Shown piece by piece: positions 26,401 through 34,897 of a stretch of 64,000 nt of DNA (position 1 is its first letter; every line of letters starts with the position of its first letter). The position numbers and the translations under genes are program-made. Source of the stretch: Brachionus manjavacas (Eukaryota; Rotifera; Eurotatoria; Ploima; Brachionidae); assembly GCA_019054805.1 (NCBI GenBank), contig JAHQIY010000002.1:4712001-4776000 (forward strand). The letters are read 5' to 3'. The notes under the pieces are model-generated. The model made no database searches. It saw only the letters and a program-made list of their open reading frames with translations, and was not told the DNA's origin.

Positions 26401-26647
26401 CTGTAGGTGACGAACAATTTACTCATTTGAATGAACCGATAAACCAAATAACAAGAAAATCAAAAAAGAAAAAAAAGAGAAACAAAAATTGATTAATGGA
26501 ACTTATTGAGGCTAGCAAATTAGGTTATTTGATTTATGCGAGGTGAGTGTTCAATATTAGATATTGATGGATTACGAAAAAGTTAGGGAACAAAATTACC
26601 GTGGTTTTGGCTGCTTCTTGATTGACTGGAGAGTTTAAATTTGACAT
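2406..26647 (-). CDS. Giant ankyrin (ANK repeats, ZU5-ZU5-UPA, death domain, giant tail), 17 coding exons
   Basis: Ankyrins couple membrane channels and adhesion proteins to the spectrin skeleton. Coding exons in transcript order: 26647-26600, 26328-26227, 26164-25682, 25604-25578, 25403-25305, 22256-20769, 19064-18966, 18910-18727, 18370-17968, 17179-17054, 15468-13289, 11816-11595, 10903-10847, 10267-9749, 9606-9550, 9250-3614, 2485-2406. Every intron is GT-AG, phases agree at each junction, and the lengths sum to 11,811 nt (3,936 residues plus TAA). Layout: 24 ANK repeats (about 17-843), linker, ZU5-1 (from about 1021, with SFMVDARGG), ZU5-2 (about 1175-1310), UPA (about 1313-1475), death domain (about 1572-1660), then a Ser/Asp/Glu/Asn-rich tail to 3936. 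This matches metazoan ANK1/2/3, Drosophila Ank2 and C. elegans unc-44. Vertebrate paralogue names cannot be assigned. Splicing is inferred from sequence; alternative exons may be missed. Confidence 0.95.
2740..3560. repeat. Fold-back (MITE-like) element in the last ankyrin intron
   Basis: A 25-bp perfect inverted repeat: GATTAAAAAAACATATAAAA... from 2891, with its reverse complement ending near 3510. The arms extend imperfectly outward (GTGTAAT...AAACTTT on the left) and inward, where both hold several copies of a GTGAATAAAACATAAA-like motif. Short hairpins lie just outside each arm (ACTCC-TTTT-GGAGT near 2741; CTCC-TTCTT-GGAG near 3540). There is no coding capacity. The outer limits are approximate. 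Confidence 0.55.
3614..9250 (-). CDS. Ankyrin coding exon 16, giant 5.6-kb tail exon
   Basis: Residues 2032-3910. The open frame runs upstream of the internal ATG at 9125 to an acceptor at 9251-9252 and begins IHRDEDFY followed by seven Asp encoded by a GAT repeat. The peptide is rich in Ser, Asp, Glu and Asn, with almost no hydrophobic core sequence; many Ser runs lie near its end, so it is probably an extended filamentous tail. Giant exons occur in the long neuronal isoforms of vertebrate ANK2/ANK3, Drosophila Ank2 and C. elegans unc-44. I see no sequence similarity to those tails, which is expected because they diverge quickly. The frame reads to a TAG at 3606, but an in-frame donor (ATAG|GTGTTT) lets it splice to exon 17. 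Confidence 0.92.
9550..9606 (-). CDS. Ankyrin coding exon 15, 57-nt tail cassette
   Basis: Residues 2013-2031, [18 protein letters not shown] after a split codon. Acceptor TACTAAG, donor G|GTTAGT, phase 1 at both ends. Same length as exon 13, but the two peptides are not obviously duplicates. Confidence 0.68.
9749..10267 (-). CDS. Ankyrin coding exon 14 (tail, phase 1-1)
   Basis: Residues 1840-2012. Starts [20 protein letters not shown] and becomes Asp/Ser/Asn-rich. 519 nt, phase 1 at both ends, donor G|GTACTA. No known domain. Confidence 0.82.
10847..10903 (-). CDS. Ankyrin coding exon 13, 57-nt tail cassette
   Basis: Residues 1821-1839, [18 protein letters not shown] after a split codon. 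Bounded by ..AATTTTAG and G|GTAGAC, phase 1 at both ends. It rests on splice sites, frame and acidic composition, with no homology support. Confidence 0.68.
11595..11816 (-). CDS. Ankyrin coding exon 12 (tail, phase 1-1)
   Basis: Residues 1747-1820, starting [20 protein letters not shown]: acidic with a possible helical, coiled-coil-like heptad pattern. 222 nt, phase 1 at both ends. No domain recognised. Confidence 0.82.
12568..13100. repeat. Fold-back (MITE-like) element in the intron between ankyrin exons 11 and 12
   Basis: A roughly 30-bp perfect inverted repeat, core ACTATGAATCTAAAAATTG, stands near 12814-12842 and inverted near 13013-13042. The arms continue imperfectly to about 12756 and 13090 (CATTGTGAATTTT against CATTGTAAATTTT). 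A second inverted copy of TGGCATTGTGAATTTT lies at about 12568-12584, so nested palindromes are present. Inside, a smaller pair of CAGCTGAT motifs is inverted. It is non-coding; target-site duplications were not resolved. Confidence 0.6.
13289..15468 (-). CDS. Ankyrin coding exon 11 (ZU5-ZU5-UPA and death domain)
   Basis: Residues 1020-1746. The first ZU5 contains [18 protein letters not shown]; its Asp-Ala-Arg triplet is the one known to be needed for spectrin binding in vertebrate ankyrins. Then come [13 protein letters not shown] ZU5-2 sequence, [26 protein letters not shown] and the UPA segment with [11 protein letters not shown]. The death domain (about 1572-1660) shows [17 protein letters not shown]. 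This exon is clearly GC-richer than its neighbours, with GC-rich third positions, which produces long but meaningless antisense frames. Confidence 0.95.
15469..17053. other. Ankyrin intron 10, 1.6 kb
   Basis: AT-rich intron between exons 10 and 11. I see no further coding exon, repeat or RNA gene. Confidence 0.55.
17054..17179 (-). CDS. Ankyrin coding exon 10 (linker, phase 2-2 cassette)
   Basis: Residues 978-1019, a Ser/Asn-rich peptide ending FNAHVK; the split codon gives Asp before [11 protein letters not shown]. Acceptor ..TATTTAG, donor GA|GTAAGT. Length is 126 nt and phase is 2 at both ends, so it can be skipped in frame, which would restore a Gly before FLISFM as in vertebrate ankyrins. 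Confidence 0.8.
17968..18370 (-). CDS. Ankyrin coding exon 9 (linker before ZU5)
   Basis: Residues 844-977, beginning [15 protein letters not shown] and continuing into a Pro/Ser/Asn-rich acidic segment. It is the linker between the ANK array and the spectrin-binding module and is expected to be unstructured. Phase 1 in, phase 2 out. Confidence 0.88.
18727..18910 (-). CDS. Ankyrin coding exon 8 (last ANK repeat and start of linker)
   Basis: Residues 783-843. [17 protein letters not shown] is the C-terminal capping repeat; the linker [16 protein letters not shown] matches the PETM..V.DMSDDE-type linker of vertebrate ankyrins. Phase 0 in, phase 1 out. Confidence 0.93.
18966..19064 (-). CDS. 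Ankyrin coding exon 7 (one ANK repeat)
   Basis: Residues 750-782, [20 protein letters not shown] onward, 33 codons, phase 0 at both ends. It is the penultimate repeat. Confidence 0.92.
19065..20768. other. Ankyrin intron 6, 1.7 kb
   Basis: AT-rich intron between exons 6 and 7. Apart from the GC-rich island near 20.3 kb, nothing recognisable. Confidence 0.55.
20300..20365. other. Short GC-rich island in an ankyrin intron
   Basis: CTCAGCTAGGGCTCTGCCCC followed by GGGCCCCGACAGGCTG stands out sharply in a very AT-rich intron. The CAGGCTGAAAA end resembles the GC-rich tail of the 1.4-2.0 kb retroelement relic (GCAGGCTGAAAAG), so it may be a retroelement 3'-UTR remnant. Function is unknown. Confidence 0.35.
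20769..22256 (-). CDS. Ankyrin coding exon 6 (15 ANK repeats)
   Basis: Residues 254-749. Fifteen consecutive 33-residue repeats (one of 34) carrying the G-x-TPLH-x-AA signature, opening at [14 protein letters not shown]. Vertebrate ankyrin groove repeats are recognisable in order, for example [14 protein letters not shown] and [16 protein letters not shown]. Phase 0 at both ends. The exon lies downstream of the largest intron in the ANK region (22257-25304). Confidence 0.95.
22257..25304. other. Largest ankyrin ANK-region intron, 3.0 kb
   Basis: AT-rich DNA between the single-repeat exon 5 and the 15-repeat exon 6. Short open frames here are AT-rich, lack family signatures and look random. 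No transposase or RT signature seen. Confidence 0.55.
25305..25403 (-). CDS. Ankyrin coding exon 5 (one ANK repeat)
   Basis: Residues 221-253, exactly 33 codons: [17 protein letters not shown] onward. One exon encodes one repeat. Phase 0 at both ends, donor GTAAGT. Confidence 0.92.
25578..25604 (-). CDS. Ankyrin coding exon 4, 27-nt micro-exon
   Basis: Residues 212-220, ARMVNCTTK. It corresponds to the MMVNRTTE-type loop between repeats 6 and 7 of vertebrate ankyrins and is bounded by ..TTTAG and GTAAGT. Phase 0 at both ends, so skipping keeps the frame. Confidence 0.88.
25682..26164 (-). CDS. Ankyrin coding exon 3 (ANK repeats 2-6)
   Basis: Residues 51-211: [17 protein letters not shown], then [42 protein letters not shown] and the shorter [13 protein letters not shown] repeat. 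Phase 0 at both ends. The donor is G|GTTTTA, weaker than most in this gene, but it joins in frame to the expected next peptide. Confidence 0.93.
26227..26328 (-). CDS. Ankyrin coding exon 2 (first ANK repeat)
   Basis: Residues 17-50. Begins [20 protein letters not shown], almost identical in pattern to the N-terminal capping repeat of vertebrate ankyrins. Phase 0 at both ends; 102 nt. Confidence 0.92.
26600..26647 (-). CDS. Ankyrin coding exon 1 (start codon, 16 residues)
   Basis: Encodes [16 protein letters not shown] and ends at a GT donor in phase 0. An AG acceptor after a T-rich stretch lies 50 nt upstream of the ATG (exon would begin at 26697), so there is a further non-coding exon or a trans-spliced leader. 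The start is supported because the next exon opens directly with the conserved N-terminal ankyrin segment. Confidence 0.8.
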
Positions 26648-29600
26648 TGCGCCTAGCTCATCGATTTATTCGCTTTTGTTCGGGTTAGTTTATCAATCTA
26701 AATAAAAATAAGTTATATTTGAGTTGAATAGCGTCTAATTTGTAGATACATTAGAAAATTCCATTTGAAAAGAGCAGATTCCATTTTGAAATTTATAAAG
26801 AATGTGCGATTCTGTGTAAATCAAGAGAGAGAGAAAAAGAAAGAGAGCGGCGTGAGTGCACTCAAAGAGTGAGTCTGTAAGTAAAGAATAAATTTTACTT
26901 TTTTTTTATTAATAAATTTAATTAAGAAAAAATGAATTAGAAGAAATATGAGCCGGAGCGATTGAACAAAAATATCTTCTTAAAACTGTTCAATTAGCTG
27001 GATTCGAGTGAACTTAAAATTGCTCACAACAAATCTAGAACATTTATTAGTAATATTTATGGACGAGATTTAGATGAACAAACGAAAGAATACTGAGCGA
27101 TCATTTTGTCTGATTGATTGACCCAGATATTTATCTCTCGAAGGATCGTGAACTATTGTGCTAATTAATTTACTCAGACTAAAATGGCGCTCCAAATCTC
27201 TAAACTAAATTGACTATACACCAGAAAAAAGCGCGTTCAGCTACCAACTAATCTTTTGTTAATGTGTTCGGCAACCTTTCTAATTAGAACACATCCTTGA
27301 TGACTGTTGTTCTCTATTGCTCAACTAGCGTCTGCTTTTAAACAACTTTTTTCTAATAGACAATAAAATTTTATAAACAAAATAATTTACAACTTTTTTT
27401 CCTTATTCTAAAACCAGTGTTCAAAAATAAGCAAAGCAATAAAAAAGACAATCGCGCACATTTTAATAAATGCACTTAACCTGAAGGATTAATTTGTTTT
27501 TTTTTTTTTATTAAAATATAGATGTTTTATGATTTGGTAAAAAGTGAAGTCCAGCATGTTTCAACCGCCTGTTTGCTGAACTTAACAAAACTAGACTATA
27601 AACTAAAATGAATTATGTCTTGAAATAAAAAAAGAAAAAGAAAACTAACATTCAACGTTGATACGACACGAAAATATTAATTATGAATTTTTTAAGCTTG
27701 TTTTATTTTTGATAAATCTAGATTTATCGATTAATCATAAATTATTCCTTGTTTAATTCAAGCCAAATAAAGAGCAATCTTAAAACAAATTTCAAATTGT
27801 TCCCGCAAATGGACCGCTCATGTCTAATCCAGCTTATCCATTTAACTCAGTCCCAAATCCATGTCTTGCATTACTCAAAAATTACTTGAGTCTTAATCTA
27901 AGCCTAGAAAACTCCTCTTTAGTGTCGTCATCGGCTTAGACTAAATTCTAGTAGATAATTTTAATAAATTTATAAATAAATTCAATGTCCTGAAGTGACA
28001 CTCTTTTCTTTAATTTTTTATTATTTTTTCAAAAAAAAAAAAAATTTTTTTAGAATAATTGTTTATTATCTTATAACTATATTTCTAAGACTGTGGCATG
28101 TTATTTAACGGGACGCCGAGCAAGTGGTCGGTAATCGGCCTCTGTCTAAGTAATAAATAAATTATGAATCCCGGTCAGTACAAACGCACACACAGCTAGA
28201 ACTAATGCTCAAAGAATTTTCAACTAGATCTTATCATTTTGGTTATTATCCGCCGCTTGATTTGGTCTGGTTTGATAAACAACGCGAATCAAACTCAAAT
28301 CATCAAGGATTGTATTTAGAAAATTTTCCTCTTTCCTAATGAATGTAAATTTTTGCCCTAACAATGTTCGATTAATGATCGAGTTCAATAAGTTTGGATA
28401 AATTTAAATATGAATGCAGCTCTAAATTTACAAATGAGCTTATCAATGAAATTTGAGATTTGCCTTACAATTCCAAGTGTCTAATCATGTGAATTTGATT
28501 TGGTTCAGACTTTGGATAGATGATATCCCATACACAAATATGAAAAATGCCTTAGTAATTTTTCAACTTATCATGTATTAATTAAATTAAATTATTGATT
28601 TTATTAGTAGTTTTTGTTTTGTTCGCGTTAAGTTTCTATTGTGTAATAATAAATGAATTAAATAATTAAAAAAAAAATCACATTTATTCAACAATATTTG
28701 CCTAAACAATCTTGCTATCTTTTTTCCAAATTTCTAGCTAAAATTTTGTTACTTATGCTTCTTTTTTTACGTGCATTTAATGAAAAGGAAAGACTGAGAT
28801 CCATTTCGTGTTTTCCTCCAAAGCCTAAATTAAATTCTAAATAAAAAACAAAATTTTTAGGTTGTCCGCAGTTGAACTTAAAAATTTTAAATCTATTTTA
28901 ATTGTTTTCAATTTTGCATTGATACCTTATAATTTGTTTGTTTTTATTACATCTATCGATTTAAGCCTAAAAGGTCAAATTACATAAAAAAAGTACGTAA
29001 AATAATAAAATTTTTAGAAATAAATTGAATTTAAATATATGTTTATGTAATTAAATCGATAAATGATTTCGATTTAGTTCATTAAAGAGTCAATTCTTTG
29101 AAATAATTGTCTTAAAATGCTGTGAGCTTAAACGATCGTAAATTTTCGACTTAAGTATACTTGGATTATTGGGTCAACTGATATCAAAAGGACAATATTG
29201 TCATGTTCTGAATATAAAGGAAATTAAATTAATTTCCAGTCATTGATGCATGAATTAATGATTATAAACTAGCTTTAAATAATTTAAATAAACAGCAAAT
29301 ATTTGGCTCGGATCTAATCAGAGACTAAAATTTCAGATCAAATATACAAAGTCGGAAATCGTCTTAACCAAAGAAAAAAATAATTCTGTTGTAGCATTAT
29401 TTTGTTGAAAAAAAACTTGATTAATCGATTTTTTTTGAAAATACTAAAATAAGCAAGCAAACTTAAACACTTCCATATTATTTTATCTATCACTTAGAGC
29501 CAACTAGAAAATTTTCTTCTGGAAGTGTTTTAATGATGATAAACACAAAGTTTATAAAATTATAAGAAATTTTTAAATATTTAAATTTTTTTTCTACAAT

Positions 29601-30638
29601 GCTAGACTAATAAATTCAGTTTCACATAAATGCAAATTTTATCTGAGTTTTGCTAATACCTTCAAATCAATTTAGTTATAAAAATAACACAATTCTTCGA
29701 TTTGCATTTTTTTTTCCTTTCCTTATTATTTATTTATCTGTTTATGAATTTTTTAATTTAATTCGAGGAAATTGAACCTCAGCGCTTTTCTTCTAAAATT
29801 TAAACAATAATTATAAATATTTCTAATTCCAAATTCATTACCATCTATCTGCTTTTTTTATCGAGTCTATGAATGCTTTTTTTTATTTTTTCTTCACTAT
29901 TCAGTAGTTAAATTTTCTAGCTATTATTTACATCTGATTTATTTAAATCTAGGGACATTTTGGGCTCTTCATTATTTTAAAAAGTATTGTCAAAATTGAT
30001 TTTAAGCCTTATTAAAATATAATTTAATAATTAAATTTTCGAAAAAAATTTCTGCTTAAATTTTGCACTGTTTTTTTCAAAGCTAAAAATTAAAAATTTT
30101 AAAAAACATTCAAACGATAAACAAGGTTTTGAATTGAAAAATAAAAAAAGAAAAGTTCATTTTCAAAATTATGACGAGTCGAAAATGAACCAAATTCTAA
30201 ATAATATTTAGAAAATGTTGAAAAGAAGTCTTTTAAAAATGAAGTTAAAAAAAAAGATTTAACACTTAAAAATTGACTGCTAGTTTATAGATTATTTTAT
30301 CTAAAAAAATCCAAATTCCGAATTATGTTTTAGTGCCTTGTTTAGATGCATATGTAATTAAGAAAAGTTCAAACAAAATGATTTCTTTATTTTAGAAGTT
30401 TTTGTTCGAGTTAATTATTAGTATAATTTTTCAGCCAAGGTTCAATGAAATCAGAAAAAAAATTGAAAATTAATAGGATCTTTAGAGTAACCAAAAACTT
30501 AAAATTGCTCTTAAGATTTCTAATTCCATTTATGAAGAATGAACAAATACGTATAATTCTTTATTTAGAAGAAAATTGATAAAATATAAACGAATAAAAA
30601 ATTATTTAAGAGAAAAAAATTTTAAATTAATAATTAAT
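26648..30638. other. Upstream region of the ankyrin gene, no gene seen
   Basis: Four kilobases without a supported ORF. It contains the ankyrin 5' UTR (acceptor giving exon start 26697), a purine-rich GAGAGAG stretch on the plus strand at about 26825-26850, and a GC-richer 50-bp patch near 28090-28140, either of which could belong to the promoter or an upstream non-coding exon. No motif is strong enough to call a promoter. Confidence 0.4.
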
Positions 30639-30995
30639 TTATTTTCGACCGTATTTGAATCCTTTATTGGTGCTATCAGTGTTTTGATGCGGTAAACTTT
30701 TGCCTACTTGTAAAGCAAAGAACCTTCTTTGTTTATTTGATGACTTATTCGAGTATCCTGTAGTGATTAGTTCCAAACAAGCTTTCTGAACCGAGGTACT
30801 CAAAGCATACCATTCTTCTAAATTGACCAGATTTGCACACAAAACTCTGTACAATTCATATGTTTGATCATCACCGATAGAAATTTCGGGAACAATTTCT
30901 AAATCGCTTTGAATCCTGTGAGCCATCGGAACTGCCATAATGTCCATTAAAGTGCTTATGAAAATAATCAATATGAATTGTCTTGGAACGACCAT
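30639..30995 (-). CDS. Small secreted protein, possible neuropeptide or peptide-hormone precursor
   Basis: The 118-residue frame starts at the ATG at 30995, placed 2 nt after a TTTTAG acceptor; an in-frame ATG upstream (31007) would lie in the intron. It opens with a hydrophobic signal peptide (RQFILIIFISTLMDIMAVPM, likely cut around residues 24-26). The mature part holds two cysteines 19 residues apart, a dibasic RR before FFALQVGKSLPHQ, and a C-terminal KGFKYGRK in which GRK is a classic amidation and cleavage signal. That layout fits a prepropeptide, but I do not recognise the family. The final coding exon is clear, while an upstream coding exon cannot be excluded. It is divergent from MRPS10, about 550 bp away. 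Confidence 0.6.
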   Translation of the reverse strand: MVVPRQFILIIFISTLMDIMAVPMAHRIQSDLEIVPEISIGDDQTYELYRVLCANLVNLEEWYALSTSVQKACLELITTGYSNKSSNKQRRFFALQVGKSLPHQNTDSTNKGFKYGRK

Positions 30996-31549
30996 TTCTA
31001 AAACCAAATTTAATTTGAATTTTTATTAATCTAAAAAGAATTATTAATAATATCTGAGTTTCAAAAGAATTTATATTAATAAATAAAGTAAACTTCTCCA
31101 CAGAATTGAGTTTATCTGCAACAAGTTTTGAGTCATCCCTAAATCCCAATTGCTTTGAATATTTATTTTAACTTTCCTATATTGGGTAGCTTTATTCCCA
31201 TAACAAATTTTGAAATTGACAATTATTAGATTAAACAAAAAATGAAAAATTCTTTTTTCAAAATTTCTCATTTTAACTTATCTAACAAGAAAAGCTCATT
31301 AAAGTTTGAGGTTTAGCAAACACCTACGTAAAATTACTAAAATGTATAGGTATTTCTTCATTTGAAAAATTCAAATTAATTGAGTTTTTGATTTATTTTT
31401 TTCAAAATTAGTTCTTGAATTTCAACTATAAAGACATTAGAGCGAGCATAGCCTAAATTGCACAAATGCATAGAAATCTTGAGTTTTTTATGATGAAATA
31501 AAGCTTGAAAATTTAAAATTTTTTGTTTTGATTTAAGAATATAATAAAT

Positions 31550-32029
31550 ATGAGTCTATGTCTAGAAATTAGCGCTAAAATATTAAACCAGAATAAAAGG
31601 CTTTTACTGAACCAACTAAGTAGCTTTGCTACATCAAAAGTCCTAAAATCTGAATTAAATGAGCCAAAAGAACTAGATGATTTGTTCAAGAAGGTAGTTG
31701 TAGAGGTCAGAGGACACGACAATGCTGTACTGGAGAGCTATAAAATTTTTGTTCAACAAGCATCAAAGGAATTAGATATTAACCTTAATGAAATCCGAGA
31801 ACCGGATAGATTTATTGAACGATGGACACTTTTGAAGTCAAGATTTAGCAATCGCAAGCACATGCGTCAATATGAGATGAGAACTTATTTCCGCGAATTT
31901 GAATTCAAACATTTAACCGGATCAACATGTGACACTCTATTGGAATACATTCAGCGAAATTTACCTGAAGGAGTTGCTATGCATGTCCATAAAACTAAAC
32001 TTTGTCAATTACCAGAACATTTTAGCTAA
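31550..32029 (+). CDS. MRPS10: Mitochondrial small-ribosomal-subunit protein uS10m (MRPS10)
   Basis: Structural protein of the mitochondrial 28S small subunit, homologous to bacterial S10. The 159-residue intronless frame shows an N-terminal presequence-like region, then [37 protein letters not shown] and the strongly conserved [20 protein letters not shown] with [12 protein letters not shown], all in the order of the family. It is somewhat shorter than human MRPS10 (about 200 residues) because the N and C termini are reduced. An AG acceptor (TTTAAG) lies 12 nt before the ATG. A polyadenylation signal AATAAA is at 32080-32085. Confidence 0.93.
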   Translation: MSLCLEISAKILNQNKRLLLNQLSSFATSKVLKSELNEPKELDDLFKKVVVEVRGHDNAVLESYKIFVQQASKELDINLNEIREPDRFIERWTLLKSRFSNRKHMRQYEMRTYFREFEFKHLTGSTCDTLLEYIQRNLPEGVAMHVHKTKLCQLPEHFS

Positions 32030-32079
32030 ATAACTCTATAAATTTTTTTAAAAAAATCTAAATATTTTTGAACCATTTA

Positions 32080-32085
32080 AATAAA
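32080..32085 (+). terminator. Poly(A) signal of MRPS10
   Basis: AATAAA 51 nt after the stop codon, the first such hexamer downstream of the gene. Confidence 0.5.
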
Positions 32086-34136
32086 ATTGATTGTCTTTTG
32101 TTTTTTTCTGAATTAACTTTTTTAAAAAAAATCAGAATTTTTTGCATGATTAAATAATAAAAGGAAACAAGGAAAATTGTTAGGCGTTATTAATTCTAAA
32201 ATAGGACAATCCATTTATTAGAATATGATGTTATCAAAAAAACAAAATAAGTTTTTCATTCATTCATGTAAACGCCATTTAAGTGCATTAAAAATATTTC
32301 CAAAAACTTATTGTGGTTGAATGAAAAAGCTAATTTTGGCAAAATTAATTTGCTTCCCAAAATCATTCAAAAAATTGATACAGAAAAAATTTTGACGGAT
32401 TGGTGGGATAAATTGTTGCGAAAAAAATTGAAATATCTTTTTAATAGAATTTAAGTGACTTTTATTTATAGACACCTGCTCGAGCAAGACTTTCGAGATG
32501 CTTATTGTTTGTTTTTCGATTAAATAAATTGAAGAATGTAGATTATTAGAAGAATTTAGTAATTCTTAATGGATTATTTTTAAAATAATTAAAATTATTC
32601 AACAGGTTAGGGTTATAATTAATTGAAAAATGAACGATCAAAATTTTGTACTCTGTTATTTACTAGAAAAAAAAATTAATAGAAATTTTTATTATCAATT
32701 CTTTTTACTTTTTAAAAAAATAAAAATTTATTCTGCTGTGAAAAAAAATTTTATTGTTGAAAGAAACTTCAAGTTCTTCCAAAACATCTTTGGACATCAA
32801 AAGTTAATCAAATTAAAATTTGGACGAAATATTAAAATATCCATTTATCTTTGAATTTTTTTTTCTGAAATTTATGTTTAATTATTATTTGTATCATTTT
32901 CATTAAAAACCAGAATTAAAAAATTTTAAATTCGAATTTTAAAACGAGATTAATTCTTCAAAAAAATTTTTAAAAAAGATAATCATTTAATTAAGATAGT
33001 TTGTTAATAAAGATTTATTACATTGTTAATAAAAAAAAATTTTGTAAAAAGTTTAAATCAAGATTTAATCCAGTTTTGAAATTAAATATTTTATAGTCGA
33101 TTTTGGTTCAATGGTTTCATATATGTTGAGTTGAATCTGAGTTTACATTTCTGGATTTATAAAAAGTAAACTTATCTCATGTCTACTCTCTTTCCTCGAC
33201 TTACTAAAATTTTATTGTTTTTTTTTTAAAGGAAATTTAACTTTGAAAACAGTTAAAAATTATAAAATTCTTTAAGAATTTTGACTTGCTAAACAAAAAT
33301 AATAAACAATAAACTAAATTTTTGAATTGAACTTGTAGCAATTCATTAAGTTCTTTAATAGATAATTCAATAAGCCTAGACAATCACAAATAATTGATTC
33401 GCTCCGGCGACTTTCACATAAACCTAGCACTTCTACTTTTTGTTGGTATTGAAATCTTTCTGGGTTTAGATATTTTTTATAAAGCTAATTTCAGTTAATG
33501 GCAAAAATTAATGCTTGCTGTTGAAGGTTTTAATTAATAAAATTTGTAATTTCTTTTTAATTTCAAGATTTCTGTTGTTAGACATTCTAGTACAGTTGAT
33601 TTAATTTTTTTAATTCAAGCTTTTTTTTCAGATAATATTAAATAACATATTACAAAAAATGATAAACGAGTTTTAAATTTCCAAAATTTTTGATAAAAAA
33701 AATTATTTTCTTGAATTTTAAATTTTTTTGATATGAAATTTGACAAATATAAAAAAATTGAAACTTTAAAAATAAAATTTTAACAAAGAGAAAAGGAAAT
33801 AAATTATATTTAAAAAATGCTTAATTAAATAATATTTATTTTCACCAAAAGATTAAAAACGTGAAGCTAATCCAAATGTAAATAAAAAGAATAAATAAAA
33901 TTCGTTATGATTCTTTTTGCATATTTACTGAAACAAATGTGAATTACTCTGATTTTGCTTAGATTAAATACCTAGATAGCTATTAATGGAACTTTACCTT
34001 AAGAAGAACTCCATACCTTAAGGTTAAAATCAGATACTAAAAAAATCGAAAGAGAATTTAATCTTAAAATAAATAAATTTTTTTTTGGTATTTAAACATG
34101 TCTAAAAAAATTTAATTTTTAAAAAAATTTTTTTAG
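32086..34136. other. AT-rich intergenic sequence
   Basis: Small AT-rich frames only (for example around 32.63-32.85 kb) with Lys/Ile/Phe/Asn composition typical of random AT-rich DNA. Nothing recognised. Confidence 0.5.
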
Positions 34137-34141
34137 GGAAA

Positions 34142-34843
34142 ATGAAGATAGAATTATTTATTGTATCAATAATTATAAGCGCTGCCTTTTGCGTTCCAGT
34201 TGAAAATAATAGAAAAGTAAGAGAATCACAGTGGCAATGGCAATCTGGAACAGGACAACAACAAAGCGGAACTGGTAGCCAACAACAACAACCTGGTTCT
34301 GGTTCTCAATCACAATGGCAATCAGGAACAGGACAACAACAAAGTGGAACTGGCAGCCAACAACAGCAACAACCTGGATCTGGTTCTCAATGGCAATCTT
34401 CTGGAACTGGTCCTTATCAAACCTTTGCTCCATTGAATTTTAATACTTTTGCTTCTTTTGCTCCTTTTGCAAAACAAGGATCTCAGTGGCAATGGCAATC
34501 TGGAACAGGACAACAACAAAGCGGAACTGGTCAGCAACAAAGTGGAACTGGTAGCCAACAACAACAACAACCTGGATCTGGTTCTCAATCACAATGGCAA
34601 TCAGGAACAGGACAACAGCAACAATCAAATGGTGGCTCGTACCAAACTTTTGCACCGTTTCCAACCTTTCCACCAATGAATTTCAACACATTTGCCCCTT
34701 TCCCGACATTTGCTCCTTTTCCAACATTTGCACCTATCCAACCAGGTGAGGGTTCAGTTTGGCAATCGCAAATAAATAATGGAACACATCAAATTAGTAT
34801 GTGGAGCAATGGAACCACAATAATTAGACCAAATAACCCCTAA
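34142..34843 (+). CDS. Secreted Gln/Gly/Ser-rich repeat protein
   Basis: A 233-residue protein with a signal peptide (MKIELFIVSIIISAAFC, cut near residue 17-18). The rest is low complexity: QWQSGTGQQQ, SGTGSQQQQ and PGSGSQ units repeat, interrupted by aromatic/Pro blocks such as NFNTFASFAPFA and FAPFPTFAPFPTFAP. A block at about residues 29-97 is repeated at about 113-174, an internal duplication. The C terminus has two NGT glycosylation sequons. It has no cysteines after the signal region, so it is not a disulfide-knotted toxin or growth factor. The composition suggests a structural, adhesive or matrix protein, but I do not recognise a family. An AG acceptor (TTTTTTTAG) ends 5 nt before the ATG; AATAAA follows at 34892-34897. 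Confidence 0.75.
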   Translation: MKIELFIVSIIISAAFCVPVENNRKVRESQWQWQSGTGQQQSGTGSQQQQPGSGSQSQWQSGTGQQQSGTGSQQQQQPGSGSQWQSSGTGPYQTFAPLNFNTFASFAPFAKQGSQWQWQSGTGQQQSGTGQQQSGTGSQQQQQPGSGSQSQWQSGTGQQQQSNGGSYQTFAPFPTFPPMNFNTFAPFPTFAPFPTFAPIQPGEGSVWQSQINNGTHQISMWSNGTTIIRPNNP

Positions 34844-34891
34844 ATTGAATTTCAAATTTTCAAAATTTTTAAAATAGCTAATATTTTATGG

Positions 34892-34897
34892 AATAAA
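34892..34897 (+). terminator. Poly(A) signal of the Gln/Gly/Ser-rich gene
   Basis: AATAAA 49 nt after the stop codon. Confidence 0.45.

Noticed and set aside
34173-34676. Minus-strand and shifted frames over the Gln/Gly/Ser gene
   Set aside because: Repetitive coding DNA keeps other frames open. Only the plus frame from 34142 has a signal peptide and a normal start context.
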